A stretch of DNA of 6,477 nucleotides from DASPMP01 sp035626995 (GCA_035626995.1 DASPMP010000289.1:1-6477), one strand, 5' to 3'; counted from the stretch's first letter, positions 1 to 6,366 are shown. Translations and numbers: made by a program. The notes: generated by a model not told the origin, from the letters alone.

Positions 1-2
1 AA

Positions 3-1655
3 AGCCTCGTCATCGTGCGCGGTCTGTCGTCGCTTCTCAATGGTCCGAACACCCTTGGTGGCACGATCGAAGTGTCGCACGAAGACGCCTTCGGCCGGCT
101 CGGTACGGGGCGCGTCTGGGGCGGCGTCGGTGTCGACGAGAATGCAGCGTACGTCGCATCGATCGGTGGGGGACGCGACTTCGGCGACGGCGCGACGGGC
201 GTTTCGGTCCGCGGCGGCTTCGCGCACCGTCAGCGGGACGGCTTCACCCTCGCGACCGGCGCCGTCGACCCGACGGCATCGGACGGACTTCGCACCAACA
301 GCGACCTCCTTGAAACCGACGCCTTTGGCGCGGTGCGCTGGACGGGCGCGGCAGGACGCAGCGCCGGACTCATCGTGTCCGGATTCAACGCGGAGCGCGG
401 CGTTCCCCCCGAGGAACACATCGCCGAGCCGCGGCTCTGGCGGTATCCGTTTCACAGCCGTGCCATTGCCGCACTGTCCGCGAGCGCCGGCACCTTTGCG
501 ACTCCTGCCGGACACGGCACCTTCGACATCGGCGCCGGCTACAACAGCGGCCGTCTGCGGATCGATACATACGACGACCGCACGTACTCTTCGATCGCGA
601 CGTCCGAGTCCGGCGACGAGCGCACCTGGACGGGGCGAGCGCGGTTCACGCATACCTTGCCTGCCGGCGCGCGTCTGAAGACCGCCGCCACCACGGCCAT
701 CATCAACTACGACGAAGCACTGCCCGCCACGCCAGTGGCGGAATACCAGCAGCGCCTCTGGAGCGCCGGCGCGGAGGTCGAGATTCCGGTCGCGCAGACG
801 CAATTCAGCGGCGGCCTGGTATTTGACCGATCGACGTCACCCCTGACGGGCGGGCGCACCCCCGGCCAGCCGCCATTCGACGACATCGGATGGCGCGCGG
901 GAGCCACGCACGACCTGAACGCCACGACGCGTCTGCACGCCAGCGCGAGCCAGCGCTCCCGCTTCCCGGCGCTGCGGGAACTGTATTCCGGCGCCCTCAA
1001 CCGGTTCGTGCCGAATCCGTCGCTGCGCCCCGAACAGCTGCTCGGGCTCGAAGCCGGCGTCACGATCGACCGGTCCATCGGCGTGATCCCCGACGCCACA
1101 TTCCAGGTGAACGGCTTTCATCATACGCTGAACGACGCCGTCGTGCGGATCACGCTGCCCGATCCCGACCGCCGGTTCCAGCGTATCAATCGCGATCGCA
1201 TCGAGAGCTATGGTGCGGAGCTGCTCGCAGGCATTGCGTTGGGATCCAATCGCGACCGCGCGATCACCGTCACTGGCGACGCGCTCATCCAGCGCATTCG
1301 CGTGTTCGATCAGACGGATGCGAATGCCTTGCGTCATCCCGAAAACAATCCGGAGACCCGTGGCATGCTCGAAATCGGCGTGCCCTTGGTCGCTCGCGTC
1401 CGAGGTTTCGCGAATGCGCGCTACACCGGCCGTCAGTATTGCCTCAACTCGGACACCGGCGACGAAATGCGTCTCGACGCGCAGACGGAAACGAACCTCG
1501 CCCTCGAGCGGCGGTTTCGCCTGTCGGGCGGCGGCGCGGTGCGCGGTTTCCGGGCGCTGCTGGCGCTCGACAACGTCGGCAATGCCGCCATCTACGATCA
1601 ATGCGGCCTCCCGCAGCCCGGGCGGACGCTGCGCGCGATGATCACGATCCAGTGA
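3..1655 (+). CDS. TonB-dependent outer-membrane receptor, 5'-truncated by the window edge
   Basis: The frame is open from the first bases, so the signal peptide, TonB box and most of the plug lie upstream; 550 residues are visible. The first visible segment reads VIVRGLSSLLNGPNTLGG (about 12-62), the classic end of a TonB plug domain (compare RGPSSLLYGPNALGG). A long beta-barrel-like region follows with typical late-barrel motifs: FPALRELY (963-986) and NPSLRPEQ (1014-1037). Members import substrates such as siderophores, cobalamin, nickel or sugars across the outer membrane using TonB/ExbBD energy; the substrate cannot be read here. Two cysteines in the last part (codons 1440 and 1602) could form a disulfide in extracellular loops. 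The protein ends in MITIQ, so the usual terminal aromatic residue of outer-membrane barrels is absent. The stop overlaps the start of the following lipoprotein gene. Family assignment is firm; specificity is unknown. Confidence 0.93.
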   Translation, partial: SLVIVRGLSSLLNGPNTLGGTIEVSHEDAFGRLGTGRVWGGVGVDENAAYVASIGGGRDFGDGATGVSVRGGFAHRQRDGFTLATGAVDPTASDGLRTNSDLLETDAFGAVRWTGAAGRSAGLIVSGFNAERGVPPEEHIAEPRLWRYPFHSRAIAALSASAGTFATPAGHGTFDIGAGYNSGRLRIDTYDDRTYSSIATSESGDERTWTGRARFTHTLPAGARLKTAATTAIINYDEALPATPVAEYQQRLWSAGAEVEIPVAQTQFSGGLVFDRSTSPLTGGRTPGQPPFDDIGWRAGATHDLNATTRLHASASQRSRFPALRELYSGALNRFVPNPSLRPEQLLGLEAGVTIDRSIGVIPDATFQVNGFHHTLNDAVVRITLPDPDRRFQRINRDRIESYGAELLAGIALGSNRDRAITVTGDALIQRIRVFDQTDANALRHPENNPETRGMLEIGVPLVARVRGFANARYTGRQYCLNSDTGDEMRLDAQTETNLALERRFRLSGGGAVRGFRALLALDNVGNAAIYDQCGLPQPGRTLRAMITIQ

Positions 1656-2938
1656 CGCATCGCGTCCTCCCAGCGCTCGCGCTGCTCATGTCGGCCTGCT
1701 TCGGCGAGCCGACGCGCCCGAGCGTCGGCGTCCCGACGCTCGACGACGCTGGGAGCGATGGCTGGACGGCGGTCTCTGCGGGGCGTGAGCATAGCTGCGC
1801 CCTCACCGCAGATGGCACCGCGTACTGCTGGGGAAGCAACGAGTTCTCCCAGCTCGGCGTGGATGGCGATGGCACGACGTGCACCCGCGCCGATCGCGAG
1901 ATCCCATGTCGTCGCGTACCCGTGGCAGTAGCCACGACACTCCGGTTCAAGCGGGTTTCCGCAGGCGGGGTGCACACCTGCGCGATCAGCACCAACGACC
2001 GCGTCTATTGCTGGGGTGACAACCTGCGCGGCGAGCTCGGTGATCCCACCGTCCGACGCACGCCCGTCCCGGTGGCCATCGTGACGACCGCAATGTTCGC
2101 GGACGTCAGCGCGGGCGGACAGCATTCCTGTGGCGTACGTACCGACGGTATCGGGATGTGCTGGGGTGCGAACGACATCGGGCAGATTGGAAACGGCAGC
2201 CAGCAGTTCGGCTTTGGCGCGCCCGCGCAACTGAGTAGCGCCTTGCGGTTCGCATCGATCGTCGCGGGTGACGACCGCACCTGCGGGCGGCTCGCGGACG
2301 GCGAAACGTTCTGCTGGGGAAGCACCTGGGTGAACCGCGTGAGTGGCACAGACGTGACGCGTTCGCAGAACACTCCCGCGCCGGTCCAGACGTCGTTGCT
2401 CTTCACGCACCTCGCGCTCGGAAATGGCACGACCTGTGGCATCGCTGCCGACAACTCGGCGCACTGCTGGGAGGCCAATGCCACAGGGGCGATGGGTGAC
2501 GGCACCGCCGCCGGGAGCCTGGTCCCGCAGCCAGTCGCGGGTGGCCGGCGCTTCATTGCGATCGCCGGAGGCGCCGCGCAAACCTGCGCGATTTCAGACG
2601 CGGGTGAGGCGTGGTGCTGGGGCGCCGGATCGCGTGGTGAGCTCGGAATTTCGTCCGCGTTGCTCAACTCCCGCTGCGATCGTGGCGTCGCTTGCAGCGT
2701 GTTTCCGGTTCGCGTTTCCGGGTGGCGCACCTACACCGCGATCAGTGGCGGGCAGGGCAGCCATATGTGTGGCCTAACGCTGGGGAAAAACGTCTACTGT
2801 TGGGGCGCCGGAGACATGGGCCAGCGGGGCGACGGTCGCATTTCACGCTCCGAATGGTCTCCAATCAAGACCCGTTCGCCACAAGGTGTTACCGCCAATG
2901 TGACAGGCGGCACAGCGCACACTTCGTTAACCCCTTAA
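1652..2938 (+). CDS. RCC1-repeat seven-bladed propeller lipoprotein
   Basis: A 428-residue protein. I chose the GTG at 1652, overlapping the receptor's TGA, because it gives a short signal peptide (THR, then VLPALALLMSA) with a lipobox-like LMSAC and lipidation at Cys16. The only nearby ATG (1688) would destroy that signal, and the open frame upstream of 1652 is a shadow of the receptor. Seven RCC1-type repeats follow, each with an AG/GG turn, a Cys, nine residues and then Cys-Trp-Gly: pairs 49/59, 110/120, 160/170, 211/221, 262/272, 312/322 and 373/383. Repeat 5 reads CWE instead of CWG. Two more pairs (77/86 and 342/348) sit in longer inter-blade loops. The C-terminal VTGGTAHTSL resembles a half-repeat that could close the ring. 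RCC1 propellers usually bind proteins or ligands; eukaryotic RCC1 exchange activity should not be assumed. The likely site is the outer membrane, acting with the coupled receptor. Function otherwise unknown. Confidence 0.88.
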   Translation: MTHRVLPALALLMSACFGEPTRPSVGVPTLDDAGSDGWTAVSAGREHSCALTADGTAYCWGSNEFSQLGVDGDGTTCTRADREIPCRRVPVAVATTLRFKRVSAGGVHTCAISTNDRVYCWGDNLRGELGDPTVRRTPVPVAIVTTAMFADVSAGGQHSCGVRTDGIGMCWGANDIGQIGNGSQQFGFGAPAQLSSALRFASIVAGDDRTCGRLADGETFCWGSTWVNRVSGTDVTRSQNTPAPVQTSLLFTHLALGNGTTCGIAADNSAHCWEANATGAMGDGTAAGSLVPQPVAGGRRFIAIAGGAAQTCAISDAGEAWCWGAGSRGELGISSALLNSRCDRGVACSVFPVRVSGWRTYTAISGGQGSHMCGLTLGKNVYCWGAGDMGQRGDGRISRSEWSPIKTRSPQGVTANVTGGTAHTSLTP

Positions 2939-2966
2939 ATAGTGCCGGTCGCAGAATTACGTCAGA

Positions 2967-2991
2967 AAAACGCTAGTCCCACTCGCGTTTT
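2967..2991. terminator. Possible weak bidirectional terminator (inverted repeat)
   Basis: AAAACGC (2967-2973) and GCGTTTT (2985-2991) are a perfect 7-bp inverted repeat around an 11-base loop, 28 bases after the RCC1 lipoprotein stop. The A-run on one side and T-run on the other resemble a Rho-independent terminator, but only three G-C pairs support the stem and the T-run is part of it. The position between two transcription units fits; the strength is doubtful. Confidence 0.35.
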
Positions 2992-3040
2992 CGCTGAGCT
3001 GGTCTATCGCGTAAGCATTGCATCGGCTGTAAGTTACACA

Positions 3041-3064
3041 CCTCGCCGGAAGGTCCGGACGAGG
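3041..3064 (+). promoter_or_regulatory. Leader stem-loop 1 upstream of the assembly ATPase gene
   Basis: CCTCGCCGGA (3041-3050) pairs with TCCGGACGAGG (3054-3064) around the loop AGG, giving ten base pairs with one bulged A (3059). It lies 60 bases before the ATPase start codon. It is followed by a second stem-loop and not by a T-run, so it is more likely a leader RNA structure than a terminator. I recognise no known riboswitch class. No convincing promoter could be assigned between 2939 and 3040. Confidence 0.5.
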
Positions 3065-3081
3065 ATGTTTGCAGGACTGCG

Positions 3082-3105
3082 GCTGGTGCCGACGACGGCA
3101 TCGGC
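3082..3105 (+). promoter_or_regulatory. Leader stem-loop 2 just before the ATPase ribosome binding site
   Basis: GCTGGTGCCG (3082-3091) pairs with CGGCATCGGC (3096-3105) around the tetraloop ACGA, giving ten pairs including two G-U pairs. The stem ends eight bases before the AGGGA ribosome binding site, close enough to affect ribosome entry or mRNA stability. Together with stem-loop 1 this makes a structured 5' leader; regulation is inferred only from the fold. Confidence 0.5.
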
Positions 3106-3112
3106 GTAGAAC

Positions 3113-3117
3113 AGGGA
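3113..3117 (+). promoter_or_regulatory. Ribosome binding site of the assembly ATPase
   Basis: AGGGA lies six bases upstream of the ATG at 3124 and supports that start codon. Confidence 0.6.
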
Positions 3118-3123
3118 ACCCCT

Positions 3124-5220
3124 ATGCATTGGCTTGCTGCTGCGGCGGCGCGCGCCGGTCTTAAAGGCGCCGACGCTCTTGTAATTCCTCCGGATACCGG
3201 CCTGATCGACGCCTGGGAGATCGCTTCCCGAACGCTCGGTCTTTCCGCGCCCGAGCTCGCGAAGATTCTCGCCCCCACCTTCGGCCTCGCCGAAGCGGAT
3301 TTCGAAAAGGCTGAGACCCGGGCACTGACGCTCCTGCCTGAGCGCATCGCGCGCAAATACCACGTCTTCCCGGTTCGCGAAGACGAACGGCACCTGGTCG
3401 TTGCGACCGCAGACCCCACCAATATTGAAGTGGAGCACGCCATCGGCTTCGCCGCCGGTCGCCGTCCCATCTTCGAGCTTGCCAGCCCCGCCGCCATCGA
3501 GGAAGCGCTGTTCGGCGCCTTCGCCTCCGACCGGGCCATGGACCAGCTCCTCAGCAGCGTGGACGAGCAGGTTGCCGATGCGGTTCGCGTCGTCGAAGAT
3601 CTCGAGCCGGAATCTGTTGATGCCGCGGAAGTCGATTCCGCGCCAGTCGTCAAGCTCACGAACCTGATCCTGCGCGACGCGATCATCCAGACCGCGAGCG
3701 ATATCCATATCGAGCCGGGCGCGAAAGGCGGTACGGTGCGCTTCCGCGTTGACGGCGTGATGCGCCAGTACATGCACTTGCCGATGGTCGCGCTCAATCG
3801 CGTCGTGTCGCGCATCAAGGTGCTTGGCCGCCTCGACATCGCCGATCGCATCCGGCCGCAGGACGGACGCAGCCGCGTCGCGGTCGATGGGCGCTACGTG
3901 GACCTTCGTATCGCCACCGTCCCCACGCGCGACGCCGAGAAAGCAGTCATCCGTATTCTCCGTCCGGAGAGCACCCGCAGGCTCGATGAGGTCGGCGTCA
4001 CGCCGCGCGAGCTCGCCCGGCTTCGGCAGCTCCTGAACTGTCGCGACGGCATCGTCATCGTCACGGGTCCCACGGGCTCCGGCAAGACGACGACGATGTA
4101 CTCCGCCATTCGCGAGATGGCCACCGGGGAAGTCAACATCTCCACGGTCGAAGATCCGGTCGAGTACGAGCTCCCGGGCATCACGCAGATTCAGGTGGAC
4201 CCCAAGCGGGGAATCACCTTCGCGAATTCGCTGCGCGCGCTGCTGCGTCAGGACCCCGACGTCATCTTCGTCGGCGAGATCCGCGATTCCGAGACGGCGC
4301 AGATCGCGGCCCAGGCCGCGATGACCGGGCACCTGGTGCTCGCGACGCTCCACACGAACGACGCGATGAGCTCCATCACGCGACTCATCGATCTCGGCCT
4401 CGATCGCCAGACGATCGCAACCACATTGCGCGGTGTGCTGGCGCAGCGCCTCATCCGCCGCGTCTGCCCGGACTGCGCCCAGCCGCTCATCGGCGCCCTC
4501 ACGGAAGAAGAAGAAGCCCTCGGCGCGCGCTATGGGGTGCTGCCCCTCTCCCGCGCGATGGGTTGCAAGCGGTGCGGCAATACCGGATATCGCGGTCGCC
4601 TGCCGCTCATCGAAGTCGCCGTCATCACTCCCGCGCTTGCGGACATGATCGCCGGCGGCACGAGCGGTCACGCCCTCCAGCGTGCCGCCATCTCGCAGGG
4701 GATGGCACCGTTGCGCGACGTCGCGATCGCCCGCGTCCGCCGCGGCGAGACAACGCTCCAGGAGATCGAGCGCGTCATCGGCGACCAGGTGGAAGACCAG
4801 GTGCACCAGGACAGCGGACCGCCGGCGATTCTCGTCGTCAATGCCGATCCGTCCTGGCGGCGCATGGCGCGCGCGCTCCTCGAAGGCGGTGGCTTCCGCG
4901 TCGCCGAGGCGATGGATGCCGCGCAAGCCATGCAGCTCATGGGCTCGGGAGAAGAATTTGCGCTGATGGTCACCGACCTGATGATGCCGTCGATGATGCA
5001 GCCCGCGTTCCCGTCGCAGGCACAGCAGCGCGTTCCATCGCTGCGCCACACGACAGCGATCCAGATGCCGAACGTTCCCAGCCTGCCAGGGCCGCCGCGG
5101 CAGGAGGAGCCGGCCGCGCCTCCGCCTCCCGCCACGCCTGACAAGGAACAGGCGGGGCCGGTGGACTGGGCGCGCTTCGCGGCCACCGTGCAGTCGTCCA
5201 TTCGTCGCACCGAGCACTAA
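3124..5220 (+). CDS. GspE/PilB-family assembly ATPase with a degenerate C-terminal receiver
   Basis: A 698-residue cytoplasmic hexameric-type motor ATPase that would drive type IV pilus or type II secretion pseudopilus assembly. The N-terminal domain (about 1-150) has the GspE-N signature LLPERIARKY and later ADPTN (residues 97-100 are DPTN). The N2 region has SDIHIEP (192-198) and RFRVDG (206-211). The catalytic core is complete: Walker A GPTGSGKT (315-322, Lys321), Asp box TVEDPVEYE (from 341), Walker B VIFVGE (380-385) and His box GHLVLATLH (402-410). A tetracysteine zinc motif, CPDC (448-451) plus CKRC (481-484), is typical of GspE/PilB/MshE and absent from the retraction ATPase PilT. Typical PilB proteins are about 560-570 residues, so some 130 are extra. 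From 568 the sequence resembles a receiver: ILVVNADP, then DLMMP with Asp618. Homology then stops and a Pro-rich tail follows (about 650-675). The acidic pair is Asn573-Ala574 and the second half of the fold is missing. PilB versus GspE cannot be decided from this window. Confidence 0.93.
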   Translation: MHWLAAAAARAGLKGADALVIPPDTGLIDAWEIASRTLGLSAPELAKILAPTFGLAEADFEKAETRALTLLPERIARKYHVFPVREDERHLVVATADPTNIEVEHAIGFAAGRRPIFELASPAAIEEALFGAFASDRAMDQLLSSVDEQVADAVRVVEDLEPESVDAAEVDSAPVVKLTNLILRDAIIQTASDIHIEPGAKGGTVRFRVDGVMRQYMHLPMVALNRVVSRIKVLGRLDIADRIRPQDGRSRVAVDGRYVDLRIATVPTRDAEKAVIRILRPESTRRLDEVGVTPRELARLRQLLNCRDGIVIVTGPTGSGKTTTMYSAIREMATGEVNISTVEDPVEYELPGITQIQVDPKRGITFANSLRALLRQDPDVIFVGEIRDSETAQIAAQAAMTGHLVLATLHTNDAMSSITRLIDLGLDRQTIATTLRGVLAQRLIRRVCPDCAQPLIGALTEEEEALGARYGVLPLSRAMGCKRCGNTGYRGRLPLIEVAVITPALADMIAGGTSGHALQRAAISQGMAPLRDVAIARVRRGETTLQEIERVIGDQVEDQVHQDSGPPAILVVNADPSWRRMARALLEGGGFRVAEAMDAAQAMQLMGSGEEFALMVTDLMMPSMMQPAFPSQAQQRVPSLRHTTAIQMPNVPSLPGPPRQEEPAAPPPPATPDKEQAGPVDWARFAATVQSSIRRTEH

Positions 5221-5238
5221 AGCCGAGCTTGTCGGCTT
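5220..5238 (+). promoter_or_regulatory. Stem-loop at the end of the ATPase gene
   Basis: AAGCCGA (5220-5226) and TCGGCTT (5232-5238) form a perfect 7-bp stem with loop GCTTG, beginning on the last base of the ATPase stop codon. No T-run follows, so an RNA processing or stability element, or a weak attenuator, is more likely than a strong terminator. It sits in the 79-base gap before the HPt gene. Confidence 0.4.
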
Positions 5239-5288
5239 GAGAGGTTGTCCGCGGGTTCGACAAACAACCAAGCAGACAAGCGGCTCCT

Positions 5289-5293
5289 GGGAG
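5289..5293 (+). promoter_or_regulatory. Ribosome binding site of the HPt gene, inside an inverted repeat
   Basis: GGGAG lies six bases before the ATG at 5300 and decides the start in favour of 5300 over the ATG at 5354 or the TTG at 5237. The site overlaps GCTCCTGGGAGC (5283-5294), a perfect inverted repeat that could fold and hide it. Confidence 0.5.
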
Positions 5294-5299
5294 CTTAGA

Positions 5300-5710
5300 A
5301 TGCACTCACAGCCCTATCTGCATTCGACCTTTGCTCTCCTTCACGCCCAGCGCATGAACGCCGTTGCCCCGGTCATTGACGAAGCAGCGCTCGAACGCCT
5401 CCGCGGCTTCGGGGGCGACAAGCTGTTGCATGGCATGATCGAGCTGTTCGTGCGCAACGCTCCCGCGCGCGCGGCCGATGCACGCGAGGCGCTCGACTGC
5501 GGCGACGCCGCCGCCCTCCGCTCGGCGCTGCATTCCCTGAAGTCGAGTGCGGGCCAGCTGGGCGCCGTCAGCGTCCACGAGGCGTGCGTAGCCGGAGAGG
5601 AGCTCGCGAGTCGTGGGGAGCTCAATGCCTGCACGCCGCACGTCCAGCGCATCGAAACGGATTTGCCGCTGGCATGCCAGCGGCTGAACGACGTTCGCGG
5701 CGTGGCCTGA
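5300..5710 (+). CDS. Histidine phosphotransfer (HPt) domain protein
   Basis: A 136-residue single-domain protein. The HPt signature HSLKSSAGQLGA starts at His78, the predicted phospho-accepting histidine, followed by the usual Lys81 and the small-residue helix. Before it, residues 27-75 look like the first helices of the four-helix bundle (FVRNAPARAADAREAL), and GEEL (99-102) falls in the helix after the active site. HPt proteins shuttle phosphoryl groups between receiver domains in multistep phosphorelays and have no kinase activity. The ATG at 5300 is preferred because GGGAG precedes it by six bases; the ATG at 5354 would also keep the whole HPt fold but has no ribosome binding site. The response regulator gene starts 3 bases after this stop and is the obvious partner. 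The ATPase gene upstream suggests the relay concerns pili, secretion or surface behaviour, which is inference. Confidence 0.87.
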   Translation: MHSQPYLHSTFALLHAQRMNAVAPVIDEAALERLRGFGGDKLLHGMIELFVRNAPARAADAREALDCGDAAALRSALHSLKSSAGQLGAVSVHEACVAGEELASRGELNACTPHVQRIETDLPLACQRLNDVRGVA

Positions 5711-5713
5711 GCG

Positions 5714-6100
5714 ATGGCGCAGCTCGCGGTCGTTGAGGACAACGCCGACAACAGGCTCCTCCTGCAGGCGATTCTCGGCGATGAGTTCGACCTGGTGGAA
5801 TACGACAACGGGATCGACGCCCTGAAGGGGATCACGACGTCCCGCCCCGATCTCGTCCTCCTCGACATCTCCCTGCCGGGAATGGACGGGAACGAGATCC
5901 TGCAGCGCATTCGTGCCGACGGCACCCTGCGGCAACTGCCCGTCATCGCGCTGACCGCGCATGCCATGGCGGGAGATCGCGAAAAGTTCCTTGCAGCGGG
6001 GTTCGACGACTACATCACCAAACCCATTGTCGACGAGACACTGCTGTTCTCGTCCATCCGCCGCCTGCTTGGGAAACATCAGGGCAGTTCAGGCGTCTAA
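5714..6100 (+). CDS. Single-domain response regulator (CheY/DivK-like receiver)
   Basis: A 128-residue stand-alone receiver with every canonical active-site residue: acidic Glu8-Asp9, phospho-accepting Asp51 (in LVLLDISLPGMDG), Thr81 in VIALTAHAM and Lys103 in YITKP. There is no output domain; only a short tail (GKHQGSSGV) follows the last helix, so it should act by protein contact or as a phosphate carrier. The stretch AMAGDREKFLAAGFDDYITKP closely resembles receivers of DivK-like regulators and of hybrid kinases served by HPt proteins. It starts 3 bases after the HPt stop with no clear ribosome binding site, consistent with translational coupling. The receiver-like tail of the nearby ATPase lacks these residues, so this protein is probably the only phosphorylatable receiver here. 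The family is certain; DivK-type function is not. Confidence 0.94.
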   Translation: MAQLAVVEDNADNRLLLQAILGDEFDLVEYDNGIDALKGITTSRPDLVLLDISLPGMDGNEILQRIRADGTLRQLPVIALTAHAMAGDREKFLAAGFDDYITKPIVDETLLFSSIRRLLGKHQGSSGV

Positions 6101-6109
6101 CATTCAGTA

Positions 6110-6139
6110 GGCCGCGCGCAGTTCCCGCCTTCCGCGGCC
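6110..6139 (+). terminator. GC-rich inverted repeat after the response regulator
   Basis: GGCCGCG (6110-6116) and CGCGGCC (6133-6139) form a perfect 7-bp stem with a 16-base loop, ten bases after the response regulator stop. The stem is all G-C but is followed by CTTGCC instead of a T-run, so intrinsic termination would be inefficient. It probably marks the 3' end of the ATPase-HPt-regulator unit. Confidence 0.35.
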
Positions 6140-6155
6140 CTTGCCTCCCGGACCC

Positions 6156-6266
6156 ATGAAGTTCAATCGCAAGGCTTTCATTCAGCGCGCCATCCTCGCG
6201 CTTACCACCGGAATGTTCCTCGCCTGCTCGGCGCATATCGCGGCTCAGCCGGGCTTTGGACCGTAA
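6156..6266 (+). CDS. Short secreted-peptide ORF or remnant: signal peptide followed by a stop
   Basis: A 36-codon ORF too short for usual gene calls. It begins MKFNRKAFIQR (basic n-region), continues with a hydrophobic core (AILALTTGMFLA), and has a plausible signal peptidase I site after HIAA, leaving only QPGFGP before TAA. A Cys at position 24 is preceded by FLA, a poor lipobox. No good ribosome binding site precedes the ATG. The same frame stays open after the TAA to the window end (6267-6476) and encodes TADL tetrapeptide repeats. The ORF may therefore be the 5' end of a larger secreted repeat protein broken by one stop, a genuine micro-peptide, or chance. The signal-peptide character is visible; expression is not shown. 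I recognise no family. Confidence 0.42.
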   Translation: MKFNRKAFIQRAILALTTGMFLACSAHIAAQPGFGP

Positions 6267-6270
6267 ATAC

Positions 6271-6366
6271 TGACGGCGGACCTGACAACGGAACCAACGG
6301 CGGATCTAACAGCGGATCTAACAGCGGATCTAACGGCGGATCTAACGGCGGATCGGATTACGGATC
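6271..6366 (+). repeat. 12-bp tandem repeat array, eight units
   Basis: Eight consecutive 12-base units with consensus TAACGGCGGATC. Units at 6307-6354 match it exactly or differ only by G to A at position 5; the outer units are more diverged, and degenerate traces continue to about 6392. Because 12 is a multiple of 3, copy-number changes keep the frame. On the + strand one frame reads TADL repeats and another reads NGGS/NSGS repeats; the third has a stop in each core unit. On the - strand one frame reads RSAV repeats. Core units also contain GATC. Confidence 0.92.

Noticed and set aside
890..1651. Extending the RCC1 protein upstream in its open frame
   Set aside because: This stretch lies wholly inside the receptor gene, encodes Arg-rich shadow sequence, and would bury the signal peptide that starts at the GTG at 1652.
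1598..2581. A 327-codon open frame on the - strand over the RCC1 gene
   Set aside because: The + strand has seven regular repeats and a lipobox; the - strand product shows no domain, and its length reflects codon bias.
3000..3123. A class I cyclic-di-GMP riboswitch in the ATPase leader
   Set aside because: Two adjacent stems are present, but the conserved motifs expected around them (such as GGGCAAACC and GGACGCAAAGCC) are absent.
3124..3560. A cyclic-di-GMP-binding MshEN N-terminus on the ATPase
   Set aside because: The RLG-type 24-residue motifs of MshEN domains are not visible; only the general GspE-N signature is present.
4960..5150. A frameshift separating the two halves of the ATPase's receiver domain
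   Set aside because: I read the other + frames after Asp618 and found no PVIxLTA-like strand or Lys-Pro motif, so no nearby missing half exists; true loss or replacement fits better.
3034..5271. A very long open frame (745 codons) on the - strand opposite the ATPase
   Set aside because: Its product is low-complexity and rich in Arg, Asp and Gly without any recognisable motif, while the + strand encodes a complete ATPase. It is an antisense shadow typical of GC-rich DNA.
6015..6236. A 73-codon - strand frame over the end of the response regulator and the short ORF
   Set aside because: It has no motif, overlaps a certain receiver gene, and starts inside the signal-peptide ORF; a shadow is more likely.
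6271..6366. CRISPR array
   Set aside because: Units are 12 bases and directly contiguous with no unique spacers; this is a minisatellite.
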